Source of the DNA: Chrysoporthe austroafricana | Lineage: Eukaryota; Ascomycota; Sordariomycetes; Diaporthales; Cryphonectriaceae | Direction of reading: 5' to 3' | Assembly: GCA_001051155.2 (NCBI GenBank) | Contig: JYIP02000005.1 | Span: 2,046,001-2,110,000, forward strand | DNA length: 64,000 nucleotides | Shown here: piece by piece, positions 43,577-55,201 of the stretch | How the letters are laid out: every line of letters begins with the position of its first letter | Numbering within the stretch: position 1 is the stretch's first letter | The notes under the pieces: generated by a model | Told to the model about the DNA's origin: nothing | The model's input: the letters and a program-made list of their open reading frames with translations, nothing else | The model's database searches: none | Translations under genes and position numbers: made by a program

Positions 43577-44425
43577 GGAGACTTGTCCGGTTGCTGAGCC
43601 TAGACCTGCGAATGCTAAAATACTCGTGTCCGCATACGATGAGCTACCACCATTATTTGTCGTCTTGCACCCCGCATATTGCAAGTCCTGAAGGAACATC
43701 TATGAAAGCTTCTTGTGACAGGCTTTGTGTAGAACTTAAATCAAGTAAAGTGCCACTCAGGGATGGCTCGGGCAGTGATGAACCCGGTAGTCGAGGCGAT
43801 CTTAAGCTGACGGTAAGCGTCGAGAAGCACTAGTGACGAGGAAGTTTGTAATGTTAAAGCGGTGCCAATGATGGGCAGTCACGGTTCTTATTCCAAGATA
43901 ACTAGGCAAACTGTATCCTATGAAGCCAGCCCTGACCCAACAAGGCTTTTTGGCTTGTCCATCCTCCATCCACGCATCCCGTTCTCCAACGCCACGTATC
44001 GGTTTGAAGCGAGAATTAGACCAAGAAGTCGTGCTCTATGTATTTATATATAGACACCAGCCCTGAGGGCAGGCATGCTGGATCTTGTGTGTCCAGGAAA
44101 ACATTAAATAGAAAGGACGGGTGCGTCGAGTGTGCCGCCGTCGGTTATATATATATGTAGTCGGCCGTGGTATGGGCGAGTCGCACAATGCTGTAAGCTC
44201 GAATATGTCCGATCCCAATGATAATCTAAAAAACGCCGATGTTGATATGGTCTCCAAGACAGCATTGGAGCCTAATGATGGACGATGGTAGCCCAGTAAA
44301 AGTGCAAGTCCCGGCCTGGGACGGGTATCGTGCTGATATGCTCAACCGGTGTAAATGCATCATGCAAACGATCCACCTATTGAGATGGTGGTGTTGGTAC
44401 AACCATCACTAATACGTCCTCCTTA
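43577..44425. other. Convergent 3' flanks of the GIR2-like and coiled-coil genes
   Basis: 849 bp between facing stops with no coding content recognised. It includes a short TA repeat (about 44145-44156) and A/T-rich patches that fit polyadenylation regions. Confidence 0.4.
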
Positions 44426-47400
44426 TTAGCCCGTGATGGTGTTGAAGCGCTCCTGGAAAGCCTTGACCCGCTCTGTCTCGAGCTGTTTCTGAAGCTTCTT
44501 AGTCTCACGCGCAGCTGTCTCGCGCTCCTCCTGGAGGGTCATGACATCGATCTGAGCCGCGTTCATCCTACTCACGACCTCCTGCATCTCGAAATCAGCC
44601 GTGACCAGGGCCTTCTCGAGCTCAGCGACGCGCTCCTTCAGGATGTCGACCTGCTTGTCTTCGTCCTCCTGCTGCTCTGCCGTAGACGAGCGGGCCCGGG
44701 AGCTCTTCCTCGAGTGCGAGCTGAGCATGCGAGGGAACCTGCCGCCCGAGTTGGGCGATAGGAGCGGTGACAAGGGCGACTTGGGCGGGAACAGCCGCGG
44801 CGACCGCAGTCCGCCGTTGGCATCACTCCGGCGCAGGTTGCCGTTGTTCGCATCCCGCAGCGAGGTCAGCTCCTCCTCATGGCGGTTGACACGCTCCTCG
44901 GCGGCCGTCTGCGCCGCAACGACTTGCTCTTCGAGGACTCGCATGCGGTTTTGCATATTGGCGAGGCGATCCTTGTTGGCCTTCTGAGTAGCCTCGCCTC
45001 TTGCCAGTGTATCAGCAAGGCGGGTGCGAAGCGACGCATTGATAGCCAGCTGGGCGCGAACTTGCTGCGTAAGCTCCTCGACCCGGTTCGCCGAATCCCG
45101 AAGCTGGTCTGCTAGATCGCCCTCACCCTGGAGGTGTGCCTTTTCTGCTTCTTGGAGGCGGGTGACCTGGTCCTGCAAGGCAGCCGCTTCGAGGCGAGCA
45201 TCATCACGTTCAAATAGGACCGCAGAAAGCGACTGCTCAAGTCGTTCCATGGCAAGCCTCGTCCTTTCGTCTTGTGAAGCGCTGGTACCACCAATGTCCA
45301 GGTCCTTGATGCCATCAAGTGCCTCCATATACGACTTCTGCAAATCCTTGTAGGCCTTCTCGAGTGACGATGATGTAGCAGCGACGCTAGGTCTCCCGGT
45401 CGCTGAGCTGCTGCTGTGGCGCGCGAATGAGTCTGGTATGAGGATGTCTTTCTCGCTGAGTAGAGCCCGCAGTGAGGTGATCTCTTCCTCCGCACGGTCG
45501 AGGTCGCTCTTCAATCCTATCAAGCCCTTCTCGACCTGCCACTTTTGCTCGATGGCCTCTTCAGCTCGCCGACGCAAAACACTGACTTCTTCGCGCAGGG
45601 TCGAGACCTCTCTCTCAAAGCCAGCCTTCCGCGGTGAAGCGGAGAGGAGCCGATCGCGCTCGCCCTCCAAACTCTTGATCTTCTTTTCATTTTCCCGATT
45701 CTGGAATTCCTGTCGGTCGAGCAGGTTTTTCAGCGCGGTGTGCAATGCGTCACGCTGGGCTTCGACGTCCTTGAGCCGCTCGGACAGGGCCTCCCTGGAT
45801 TCGACATGCCCGTTCTTGACGGTGTTCGACCTGCTCAACCCCGCGGAATGCATTCCAGACGGTGGGCGACCGAGCTTAAAAGATTGGCCTGTGATCGAAC
45901 TCGACCTGAGCCTAGCAAGCGAGTCGTGCTTTGTCTTGGTATCCCGGAGCGCCTGGAGCTCCTGCTGCATCTTGGTCGTCTCGTAGACCAGCTTCTCGTT
46001 CTCGGCCTGCTGAGCCTCGAGGCCTTCCACGCGGGCCTTCAGCTGCGGAACAATCTCGTCCTTCAGGTTGTCTCGCTCCTCAGAGGCACTCTGCAACTCA
46101 CCCTTGAGCGCAGAGAGCAGGTCCTCGAAGTTGTCCTTGACTTGCATTTCCTCGGATAACCGGCGACGAAGATCCTCACAAGTCTTCTCCAGCTCCTTAA
46201 CCCTGGCGTCGGCGTCCTTGCTGGTCATCTGGGCTGTGTCGGCCTGGGAGGCCTTCACGGCAAGCTCCTTGATCTGCTGGTCGAGCACGCTCCGGCGGCC
46301 GCGCTCCTCCTGGAGCTTGTTGGTCAGCTCCAATCTCAGCTGTGCCTTCTCCTGCTCGGCCCTCCGCTGGATCTGCGCGATCTCCTCCTTCGACGACTGC
46401 TCAAGGTCGCTGGATTTGCTGTAGCCCGAATCTGAGAAGTAATCACTGGTCCTCTTCCCAGGTGCTTGGGGGTTGGCAACCTCGGCCTGTAGCCTTTCGA
46501 CCAGGTCCTCTAGATCCATCTCGCGCCGAATTGACGAGGCCAATTCGGCGCTGATGGCCTTCAGCTCGTCCTCCATCTCCTCGATCTCGATGAGGGCGGC
46601 GGCTGAGTAGGAGTTCGGTGGTGTGGGAAAATATGTCTCGATATATCCAAGGGCGCTGCCCTTGTGAGTGTTGGACTGTACTGGAATGGGTTTTCCTTGG
46701 GCCTCTGAAGATTCATCGGAAAGAGGGGACCTCTTTGGCGACGTGGGCGACGGTACGGGTGAGTAGTCCTCCTTGCTGCCGGAGTCCTCGATGATGGCAG
46801 GAGATGGTGCGCCCCAACCAAAGAAGCTACTAAGCTTGGACGGCGACTTTGCCGGCGAGATGGGTGGTGATCTGGGCAGAGGTTTGTTGCGGCTGGAAGC
46901 ACTGTCTGGAGGACGGCCGAGGGTGGAGGCTGCCTGTTGGATGTCCGAGTTTGAGTGATCGAAATCTAGTTGCTGAGGGATAGACTTCCGACCAGACACA
47001 GACATGTTACTGCTACTAGTATTAGGACTACTGGCAGCGACTGGCTCGGATGCTTCCGTGTCAACGTAGGTAGAGTCCGGAGTAGCCTGCTCGGTGACGT
47101 GAGCGGCTGTCAAGGGCCCGGGCGGTCCAAGATCGTCTGTTTGAGGATAAGCAGGGCTGGCGTTAGGAATGTTGTTTCGTGTCTCCAGCTGGGAAGCCCT
47201 AACAGGCCCTCTCGGCGGCGACGGCCAATTGTATTCAGAACTGTTGAAACACAGGCAGCCGGGTCAGCACGAAAACGATCTGTTGTTTGAAAACAGGTCG
47301 AACCTACCCCTCGTCAGGCTGCTCCTCCTCAAGAGGGGTGGGCAGCGAGGCTTCAGCAATGGGCGCTTGCGCCTTGGTGGCGAGCTCATATAAGTCGGGG

Positions 47401-47972
47401 CTGTTGAGTGAGTAAAAGCCGGAGTCGGGCTGTTCCAGGTCATGCGGCAGCACGCGGTTAGCGGCAGCAGATGAGAAGCGAACGGCCAGCGGCGAGGCGG
47501 TTGGGCTCAGAGGCTTCCTCCGGATCGGCGACTGGCTCCCAAGCGAGGCCAGAGAAGCCGCCAAGCTGTGGGATCTGGTGCTCCTAGGACTGTGCAGAGG
47601 GTCTGGTGGAGGACGGTGCGGCAGGATAGTATGAGCGGGGATGGAGCCGGGACGATAGGGCTGCGGCGGCTGCCCGTGCCCTTGTCCCTCGTGGTCTTGG
47701 TGGCCCAAATGGTCGTCGTGAGCGAGAGCAAGATCAGATGGAAACTGCGACTCGCGGTGGTGTTCGGCGACGGCTGCAGGCGCAGGTTGGCCGAGACCAG
47801 ATGGGGGACCGACAGGTGAAGCGCCTAGTGTATCAGATGTGTGCGCGGCCGGGGCGCCCTCGGAGACCTGGTCGTATCCGTAGTGGTCGTATGCGTCCAG
47901 GACGTCCTCACTGTACTCGTGGTGCATGTCCAGTCCCGATGGACCAGGCCCGGGAACCACAGCCTCTGACAT
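44426..47972 (-). CDS. Large coiled-coil protein (M-protein-repeat-like), function unknown
   Basis: Two exons on the minus strand (47972-47308, 47240-44426) join to 1159 residues. The start at 47972 has a strong context (ACAAAATGTC); the longer frame to 48080 opens only with TTG. The 67-nt intron joins EEEQPDEG to SEYNWPSPPRG. Residues 1 to about 410 are disordered with His/Pro-rich and SP-rich parts, including SSFFGWGAPSP. From GYIETYFPTPPNSYSAAALI (about 413) a long heptad coiled coil rich in Glu, Leu, Arg and Gln runs to the C-terminus. It is broken by SSSITGQSFKLGRPPSG and by a Pro/Ser linker near 1030-1080 (LFPPKSPLSPLLSPN). Length and heptads suggest a scaffold or tether for cytoskeleton or polarity complexes, but this is inference. 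Similar fungal proteins are usually only annotated as M-protein-repeat or coiled-coil proteins. Confidence 0.85.
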
Positions 47973-50727
47973 TTTGTCTGGTTCCGGCTCTCTCACACCG
48001 GTACGTATCGTGATCTGGCCTTGAGGAAGGGAGGGGATGTCTTGGTTCGATTGGCCCGTCGGCGACACACCACACCTCAACCTGACATGGTCTGCCTGTC
48101 TTTTTTTGGCAACGGGACTCTAGGGCAGAACCTCGTATAGGCAGACAAAAGAGAGCGGAGTCGATATGTCAAAAATCAGAAAACACGACCGAACCACAAC
48201 TCTGGAAATGCAACAGTGAGAGGGAATATAGACGGGCAGAGGTCGGGAATCGAACCAAAGACTTTTGGTTGACCGGAGCCACCATCGAAAGGGGCAGCAT
48301 GGGCCACCGCGGTGGGTCTCCAGGTAATCCGTCCAGGAGCCGTTCTGCCCTTTGAGGCCTTGGACCCTTGTGGCCCTCCCACCCCCCGTTCAGGGGCCAT
48401 GCGGAAATGATTGGGTCTTTCTGTCGTTGATTCAGGGGTGCGCCCACAGGCGAGTCGCTCCTCGCCCGCATTGAGGAAGGCGGCAGACGGAGGGGCTTTC
48501 AACGTCCCTAGCCATGTGGGGGGGCACTCATCCTGGCGGCCGATTGTCAAAGATTCCAGCGTTCCCTCCTGCAGAAACGAGGTGTGCCACCCAACACGCC
48601 GCCAACCTGGCAGCGCGGCTAGAGGTGTCGGCCAGCCGCCCCCAATACGTGTGCCCATGATTGGGCCAGAGTTTCGACGGGTGCACACGAGGACGGGATC
48701 CAGAGCCAATGGCTGGCGCGTACCTTGCAGGTTCGATTTCGGGTCCCATCGAAAAAGACGGTTCCTGCGTGCTTGCGCACCCGGGTCGGCAGGGCCTCGT
48801 CGCTTGCCATTGGGCATTCGATCTGGAATGAATGCTGGGCTGTCATCACGCTGTCAGCTCTCGCCCTCCCCTCCCTCCACACCCCAAGATGGCACAGTGA
48901 CACCTGGTAAAGGCAGGCGATATCGTTTGCAAGGGCAGAGCAGAGCCGCCATGCCTCAGAAATGTTCCGGGATTCGACCGGCGAGATTAAGCAGATCCAG
49001 GGCCCCGCTTCCCCAGTTGGATCGGAAATTGACCCAGAATGGTGAATGATGGTCTGGAAGATACGAAGATCCGTCCATGGTACCGCGGCGCTGCGAGTCC
49101 CGCCGTGTTTCTCTGGCCGCCTCTCGCTGCCATTCCCACAAGCGGAGGTCGATTCGAGCAGAGCTTGTCTGATGAGACATCGTCGAGGGATGTGCGCCAG
49201 CACATGAGGGCGTGGACGTGTTGCCAGGGTGGCTTCGGAGCTTATTTTCTGGCCGGTCTTGTTTCTTCATGCAAGACCATGCTCCAGGCTCCATGCTCCC
49301 GAAGAGAAGTGCCGCTGGGTCTTGGTCAGAGTCAAGTTCAGACGGATCTCGGCCCTGGGCTGGTCGAGGGCGAGACCAGGTTGCCATATTACCTACCACC
49401 CCACCACCCAGTATGTACTGCTAGGGTGCGTGGGTATCACTGGGTACGTGCTACCCAGTCACCCAGCATGTACTATGTAGTGAGCAGGGGGGCCCAGTAC
49501 CAAGCCGAGATCTTTCCTCCCAAGATGGTCTAGCGTCAGGAACAGCATACTACGTTTTGTGATCCGGCTGCATCTTTCATTTCCCAGCACCGGCTCGTCA
49601 ACGTAGGGCAATTTTGGCAGAAGCTCGCCATGAGATCGTGCGTCTCCCGAACAAGGGCCTGTGCAGACTGTCAAATTATGCTGGGTATTATCAATACGGC
49701 CTGAACCCCTGCGACTGAAGATTAACCCCCCCTTCTCCGGCCCCAGCACGGCGATACTTACGCAAGCTACTTGGACCCTTGATCGACGCTTCATACTGAG
49801 TATATCGAAACTGTGATGATCCAGGAAATCGGTCGCTGAAAACTCAGTCATGCGAGCCTATTTTCGGCCAAGGGTCGGAGCATCTCAACACACACGAGCA
49901 GCCACACCCGAGAGGCGTCCTTGCCAACTCGATACCCTCAGATTCGCTGTTTGAGGACGGTCTCGTGTGCAGGAGAAATGCGATGATGCTACACAGAGCG
50001 GGTACTCGCACCGCCGGCCACCGAGATGACGAGTCCTTGCTGACTGCCTCGTGGACACCCGTGGACGTTCCGACCTCTTGGCCCTCATCAGGTGGTCTAG
50101 AGAACTCTCAGGACAAGTGGCAAGACTCGCTGCGGGGCTCACAATGAGTAAGGCTGACGCGGAGGTTCCAGTCAACTGGGCTTGCGACCGGCCTCGATCA
50201 ACTACTCCGCCAAAGTCTGACTGCATATGTTGTGCACCGCTGCCTGCGATGTGGTCCAACCCCTCAATAGTCAGCGACGCTCGGCCTGTGGTTGTGTGAA
50301 CGATCCCGCCAGAACCTGTTCATCATACAAGTACCTAATCTGTGTTCGGAAAATCGGTTCACACTTGATTCCGCCCATGCGACTTCGAAGGCACATAGCA
50401 GGTGCTCCGTACTGAGCCGTAGTCACAATTGAGTTTGAGCCGTCGATTTCAAAGGCTTAGTAGCACTTAAGGTTGTGTTGTGGAGTTGTGCCGGGCCGTG
50501 AAGACGACGGTAGAAAATCGACGACGTCAGAGGCTGTTAGCATCAAATGTCGGTGAATATGCACCATTCTGGCCACGAACATGATGGACGAAGGGGGGAC
50601 AAGGTCCTTTGTGCCCCCCGAGCAGGATTCTCGTTGATGTGTTCTCCTGAGCTCACAGGACTTCGTCCGAGACTTCCATCCTCAAGTATTCCGGCACAGC
50701 AAGTCGCCGTCGCATAGCCGGCCAGAC
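47973..50727. other. 2.75 kb gene-free stretch with tRNA-like B-box motifs and short repeats
   Basis: Holds the promoter of the coiled-coil gene at its left end and that of the MFS gene at its right end. No protein gene is supported; minus-strand frames of 150-210 codons (48817-48176, 49203-48619) lack family content. Two RNA polymerase III B-box-like words are seen: ggttcgattcc on the minus strand (48256-48246, an exact consensus match) and ggttcgatttc on the plus strand (48730-48740). No full cloverleaf could be folded around either. A repeat-rich spot lies at 49405-49474. Confidence 0.4.
49405..49474. repeat. Direct repeat pair flanking a perfect hairpin
   Basis: A 15-bp direct repeat (cacccagtatgtact at 49405-49419 and cacccagcatgtact at 49460-49474, one mismatch) flanks a perfect hairpin, ctgggta-cgtgc-tacccag (49440-49458). 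Origin unknown; it could be a footprint or relic of a mobile element. Confidence 0.7.
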
Positions 50728-52298
50728 ATGGCTTCCAGAGCCCTTCTAAAGATCAAGAGTACGCTGCAGATCAGCAGCGACTACAGCGTCCCACCAGCCG
50801 GGCTGGGGTGGAGGAGTAATACCTTCTTCATAGTGGCGACCGTCGCGGTCGGTCTTTTCACGGATCTCTTCCTCTACGGCCTCGTGGTCCCGGTCCTGCC
50901 GTATATGCTGCAGGACCGCCTCGGGATCCCGCAGGATCGGGTGCAGTCACACGTCGACGGGCTGCTCGTGGCGTACGCCGGCGCCGCCGTGCTCTTCAGC
51001 CCCGTAGCCGGCTACATAGCGGACCAGACGTCCACCCGCCAGGCGCCGTTCCTGGTCGGGCTCGTTACGCTCATCTTCGCGACCCTGCTGCTGTTCGTGG
51101 GCGCGGACGTGCCCACGCTCGTCGCCGCCAGGGTCCTCCAGGGCGTCAGCGGCGGCTTCGTGTGGACCATCGGCCTGGCTCTGTGCCTGGAGACCGTGGG
51201 GCCCGAGAACCTGGGTAAGACCATAGGATCGGTGCGTCCTCTCTCTTCTCTTGGCGATGATGTTGGGGATCTAGAGGTGCTGACCACCAGCAGATCTTCA
51301 GCTTCATCTCGGTCGGGAATTTTATGGCACCACTGCTTGGCGGAGTCCTGTATTCCGAGACGGGCATCAACGGCGTCCTCGGCCTCGGCATTGCCGTGCT
51401 CGCAGTCGACTTCATCATGAGAGCGCTCGTCATCGAGCAAAAGGTCGCGAGGCGGTACGACACCACCTCTTCCTCTGATCCCCAGCACTTCGTCGGCGGC
51501 GGGAGTGGCGCCGCCACGAGCGTGACACGGGACGGGAGTGAGCCGGAACATCAAGCAGACGGCCAACCAGACGAAGAGCAGCCGCTCCTCGGCCGGAAAG
51601 GCGAGCAGGGCTTCAAGCTCTCCAAGGACCAGCCCGCCATCGCGCGGAAGATCACCATCCTGCCCTGCCTCGCCAACGCCAGGCTCCTCACCGCCTTCCT
51701 CGTCGCGCTCGTCCAGGCCGTCCTCCTCGGCAGCTTCGACGCCACGGTCCCCACCACCGCGCAGGAGCTCTTCGGCCTGGACGCCCTCAGGGCCGGGCTC
51801 CTCTTCCTGCCCCTCGGCGCGTTCGACCTCGTCGTCGGGCCGCTGGCCGGGTGGTTCGTCGACCGGTACGGCACAAAGCCCGGCGCGGTCCTGGGGTACA
51901 CCTTCCTCGTGCCTGTGCTCGTCCTGCTGCGCCTCCCCCGCGAGGGCGGCGGAGATCAGGTCTTGCTGTACGGCGGCCTCCTCGCGCTCTGCGGCGTTGG
52001 GCTCGCGATCATCGGCGCCCCGTCGATCGTAGAGAGCGGGTCGATCGTCCAGAGCTACTACGAGGCGAACCCGGAGTTTTTTGGGGATCAGGGCCCGTAC
52101 GCGCAGCTGTATGGGCTTAACTCCATGGTGTTCAGCCTCGGGCTGACAGTTGGTCCCGCGCTCGCGGGTGGGCTGAAGCAGACGCTCGGGTATGGGGACA
52201 TGAACCTCGTGCTGGCGGCCATCAGTCTCGTGACGGCTCTTCTGTGCTTCATATGGCTCGGCGGGAAGCCCAGGTTCCTTACCCGCAGACAGCGATAG
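50728..52298 (+). CDS. Major facilitator superfamily transporter (DHA1/VMAT-like drug:H+ antiporter)
   Basis: Two exons (50728-51231, 51294-52298) join to 502 residues with about 12 hydrophobic segments. TM1 begins near FFIVATVAVGLFTDLFLYGL. The MFS loop 2-3 signature appears as GYIADQTSTRQAP. TM4-5 hold the LQGVSGGFVWTIGLALCLE block, a motif-C-like helix that suggests an antiporter. A charged cytoplasmic loop (about residues 215-270, with DGQPDEEQPLLGRKGEQ) separates the two halves. The second half repeats a GWFVDRYGTKPG loop. Closest architecture is DHA1-type multidrug or vesicular-amine-like transporters; the substrate is unknown. The acceptor tccagcag offers a second AG three bases upstream (start at 51291) that would add one Gln. 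Codon use is very GC-rich. It sits in the looser right-hand part of the window, away from any biosynthetic genes. Confidence 0.9.
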
Positions 52299-52833
52299 GT
52301 TTGAATGGACTGCGAACTGGTCCTATCGAAGGCCTCTCTGAAGCTCTATTTCTGTCTCATGGAGAGTCTATGAGGCGTGATGGCTGTGAACTGTCGATAT
52401 TTGATCGATCTTAATGATTCGTGACGGCGGGTCAGCACAAGTATATCAACACCTCTCTTATTTATGATCGCTTGTTCTATGTAAGGCTGCGAGGCTTCGC
52501 CGGTTAGACGCGCATCATAATGCAACCGACTACCGTTAGACTTCGTTAGCATCCACGCAAAATCTACGCAAGGCGTTTGTGCCAACACGGACGCAAGCAG
52601 AATTGGGAGGCACGGTTCTGCGTACGAGATTTGTTCAGTGCTGCCATGGTTCCGTAGAGCTGAATATAGGGCGGAATATATAAAGGTGCTAGATAATCGG
52701 CCTCTCTTGATCGACCACCTATCTATTATTACCCCAAACACACGGTTATATCAATGTCATCGTTTTGTCAGCTTTACCCTCCTCTCGTGCTCCGCAGTAT
52801 ACGTATACACCATAGAATCTCGCAACAGCTATC
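52299..52833. other. Gene-free stretch between MFS gene and S9 pseudogene
   Basis: 535 bp of mixed, moderately A/T-rich sequence with no gene recognised. It holds the MFS 3' flank. Confidence 0.4.
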
Positions 52834-53573
52834 ATGAACTTAATTAGAGAGCTCCTAGACTTCGAGGTCCCAGACCATCAGAGGCTGAAGGAAGAAAAGG
52901 TCCCTCCGCCTGCTACAGCAAGTATACGACCTCACCTAGTGCGGCTTGACGCTCTATTTTAACAACTATAACGTGCCGGAGGACTCGTCGACCGGGCTGG
53001 CAGTCTATGCCGTCGACCTGTCAGGAAGCGAGGTCGACGGTCTGAGGTACAGCCGGATCGCCTACGGCGAGGAGAACTGCGCCATGCCGGGCCTCCGGAA
53101 GGTTGGAGACAACCTGCTGGTCCGCGTTCAGCACGGCATGGTGGACCAAGTGCGGCCTCTGGACGGCACCATTCTCTTTAGCCAGGAGAGGATGATCGTT
53201 GACTACGACGCCGTCATCCCTCGGGGCAGTAGCGATGAGATCCTTATGGTAGTAGCATCAACAACCCCACGGAGATCTCCACCGCGGACACGAGCGCCGC
53301 CTCCCTGCGCTGTGGGAGTTTAAGAAGGTGGAGCAGAAGCGGATTCCGCCTGTGTTAGTGGTGCATGGCGAGCAAGACCCGAGGGTGCCGGTAACGCAGG
53401 CGTGGGGGTCTAGAAGGGCGATGGAGGAAGTGGGCTTGCCTTTCCAGCTTGTCACATATCCGTGGGAGGGGCACTTCATTCAGGAGGCGAGGCATCTGGA
53501 GGACTTAATTTGAAAGGTGGTTGGATTTGTGAAGGAGTATCTCCTATTAGAAGAGCCACCAACAAGTCTGTAA
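52834..53573 (+). pseudogene. Decayed S9-type (prolyl-oligopeptidase family) peptidase remnant
   Basis: Three frame segments match successive parts of one peptidase-like protein. Segment 1 (52834-52960) begins MNLIRELLDFEVPDHQRLKE and stops just before LYFNNYNVPEDSSTGL, which continues one frame over, so there is a frameshift near 52955. Segment 2 (to about 53250) reads like propeller sequence and then switches frame into INNPTEISTADTS. Segment 3 (from about 53310) jumps to the C-terminal hydrolase end: LWEFKKVEQKRIPPVLVVHG, EQDPRVPVTQAW and TYPWEGHFIQEARHLEDLI. Here HGEQD and GH would carry the catalytic Asp and His. The nucleophile Ser region is missing, so an internal deletion occurred. 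An in-frame TGA at 53511-53513 interrupts the tail, after which VVGFVKEYLL continues to a TAA at 53571. Not expected to encode an active enzyme. The exact S9 subfamily is uncertain. Confidence 0.75.
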
Positions 53574-54146
53574 GAGACCCATATATAGAATAATGTCCAC
53601 AGAAAATTAGAAGCTAGTCTCAGTATAATATACGCACAGGTCTCAGACATGTGGTAGAGAGACTGCCGGAGCCTGTTAAGGCTTTGCCGCACTGCAGGCT
53701 GTACCCAAAGACAGGCCACGCGTCGACAATGTAAGCTGTGATAATGACAAGTACGTGCAGCAGCCCCCACGGCGCTGAGACCCAGTCGCCTGGCGATCTG
53801 GACGTGACGTTATACCTTTCCCAGGTACGTCAGGATCTGAAACCCTCCGAGAACAAATGAGATCCTGAGGTGGCAGGAAGGCCAAAATCCCGCTTCCTAC
53901 TGCAAGTCTCCTTGCTCTTTCATCGAGCGGTCACCCGCCACGCTCCAGAGCTCCACAGTAAGGACCGATTTTACTCAAGGTCTCTCCTGATTGTGAGCCA
54001 CAGCCTGCTGGGCGACGCCTGGACCGACCGCTCTTGTAGGCGGTCGTGGCAGGAGGTGTGAAGTCTGAGTATGAAGAGACTATATAGGGTTAGCAAATGA
54101 CTGTGACGCTTTGGGGTTGAGGCTTGTATCTCACCTCTTCAGTACT
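53574..54146. other. Gene-free stretch between S9 pseudogene and BTB gene
   Basis: 573 bp without recognisable coding content. It is the 3' flank of the BTB gene on its right side. Confidence 0.4.
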
Positions 54147-55201
54147 TCAAGTCTCTTCGGTGCTCTCAGGGACGGTCCAAATCCCCGAGATACTACCCTT
54201 CAGTCGTGCCTGGCTGTGCTTCGCAACAGGCTTGGCGGCCGCAGGCCTAAGCTCGGCTTGAGATGGCTGATTCGGGGAAGTAGGGCTGAGGATCTCTGGC
54301 TGCTCCGAATAGGGACACCTCCCTTCCCCAACAGACGAGCGGTGGCTGTGGAACGAGCACTGGCGATAGCCGAAATGTCGCTCCTCGTTCTTCAGCTTAT
54401 TCCTCGGCAGTCTGAGCTGGGGGTTCTTCACGCGCACGTCCGCGCGGCTGTCGATCATCTTCTCCATGTGCTTCGTGTAGTCGTCATACAAATCGGGAAA
54501 CTCGGCAAACAACTCGTTGAACGCAATAGGGTCGCCGCTGCCGCTGCTCAGAGTCCACGCCAGCATGGCGACGGCCCATTTCCGGAGGCGGAAGGCCTGC
54601 TCGCGAGTGCACTCCTCGTAGAGGAAGCGCACGAAGTTGAAGCTCACGTCCCAGTCGCACCGCAAGTAGAGGTCCTGGATGGCATCCATGGCAATGTCTT
54701 GCAAGACCGGCAAGCGGATGACGGCGGCGAAAAGGTGAAGCTTGACGACGTTCCAGTGCAACGCCCGCCTGCTGCTGAGGATCTTGGCCGTATTTGCGCA
54801 TCTCATCGGCATGGTCACGGCTGCGACCATGTTTTCGAGCATACTCCGGAACGAGTTGCGCTGGTACAGCCAGAGGACGAACAGATCCATCATCTCAGGG
54901 CTCTCCTCCGAGAGCCATAGGACCTTCTCCGGGTGCGCGCCCGGCACTGCCGGCGAGCCGGGCGAGCTCGGTGTGGACACGGACTCCAGGCTGTACCGGA
55001 AAAAAGAACTAGAAGCGCACAGCAGCTTCTTGTGGATGGTAAACTCCGTCCTGTTCGGGCCGACCAGCAGGCGAACCATCTCGGCACCAGGCAGACTGCG
55101 GATTCCCAGGCGTCAGCAGCGTGAACGGCAGTAGACGAGTGAGGCTAGTGCACGAGGCCTGGGGTGTGGGTGGCATGTACTTACGGTCCTAACGATGTCA
55201 T
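54147..55201 (-). CDS. BTB/POZ-domain protein
   Basis: Two exons on the minus strand (55201-55185, 55095-54147) join to 321 residues. The proposed first exon is only 17 nt (MTSLG plus two bases), with a GTAAGT donor and a CCGCAG acceptor; it links to PLPGAEMVRLLVGPNRTEFT. Starting instead at the internal Met (55079) would give 310 residues and lose little. The BTB fold covers about residues 12-120: VRLLVGPNRTEFTIHKKLLC, SSFFRYSL, a Pro/Ser insertion, then PEMMDLFVLWLYQRN. A helical BACK-like stretch follows (KLHLFAAVIRLPVLQDIAMD, then AIQDLYLR). The C-terminal 100 residues are basic and disordered. Such short fungal BTB proteins are a large, rapidly expanding group, mostly without known partners; some act as Cul3 adaptors. 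No Kelch repeats or MATH domain seen. Confidence 0.82.

Noticed and set aside
47973..48080. Upstream extension of the coiled-coil protein by 36 codons
   Set aside because: The extension opens with TTG; the ATG at 47972 has a strong start context and is preferred.
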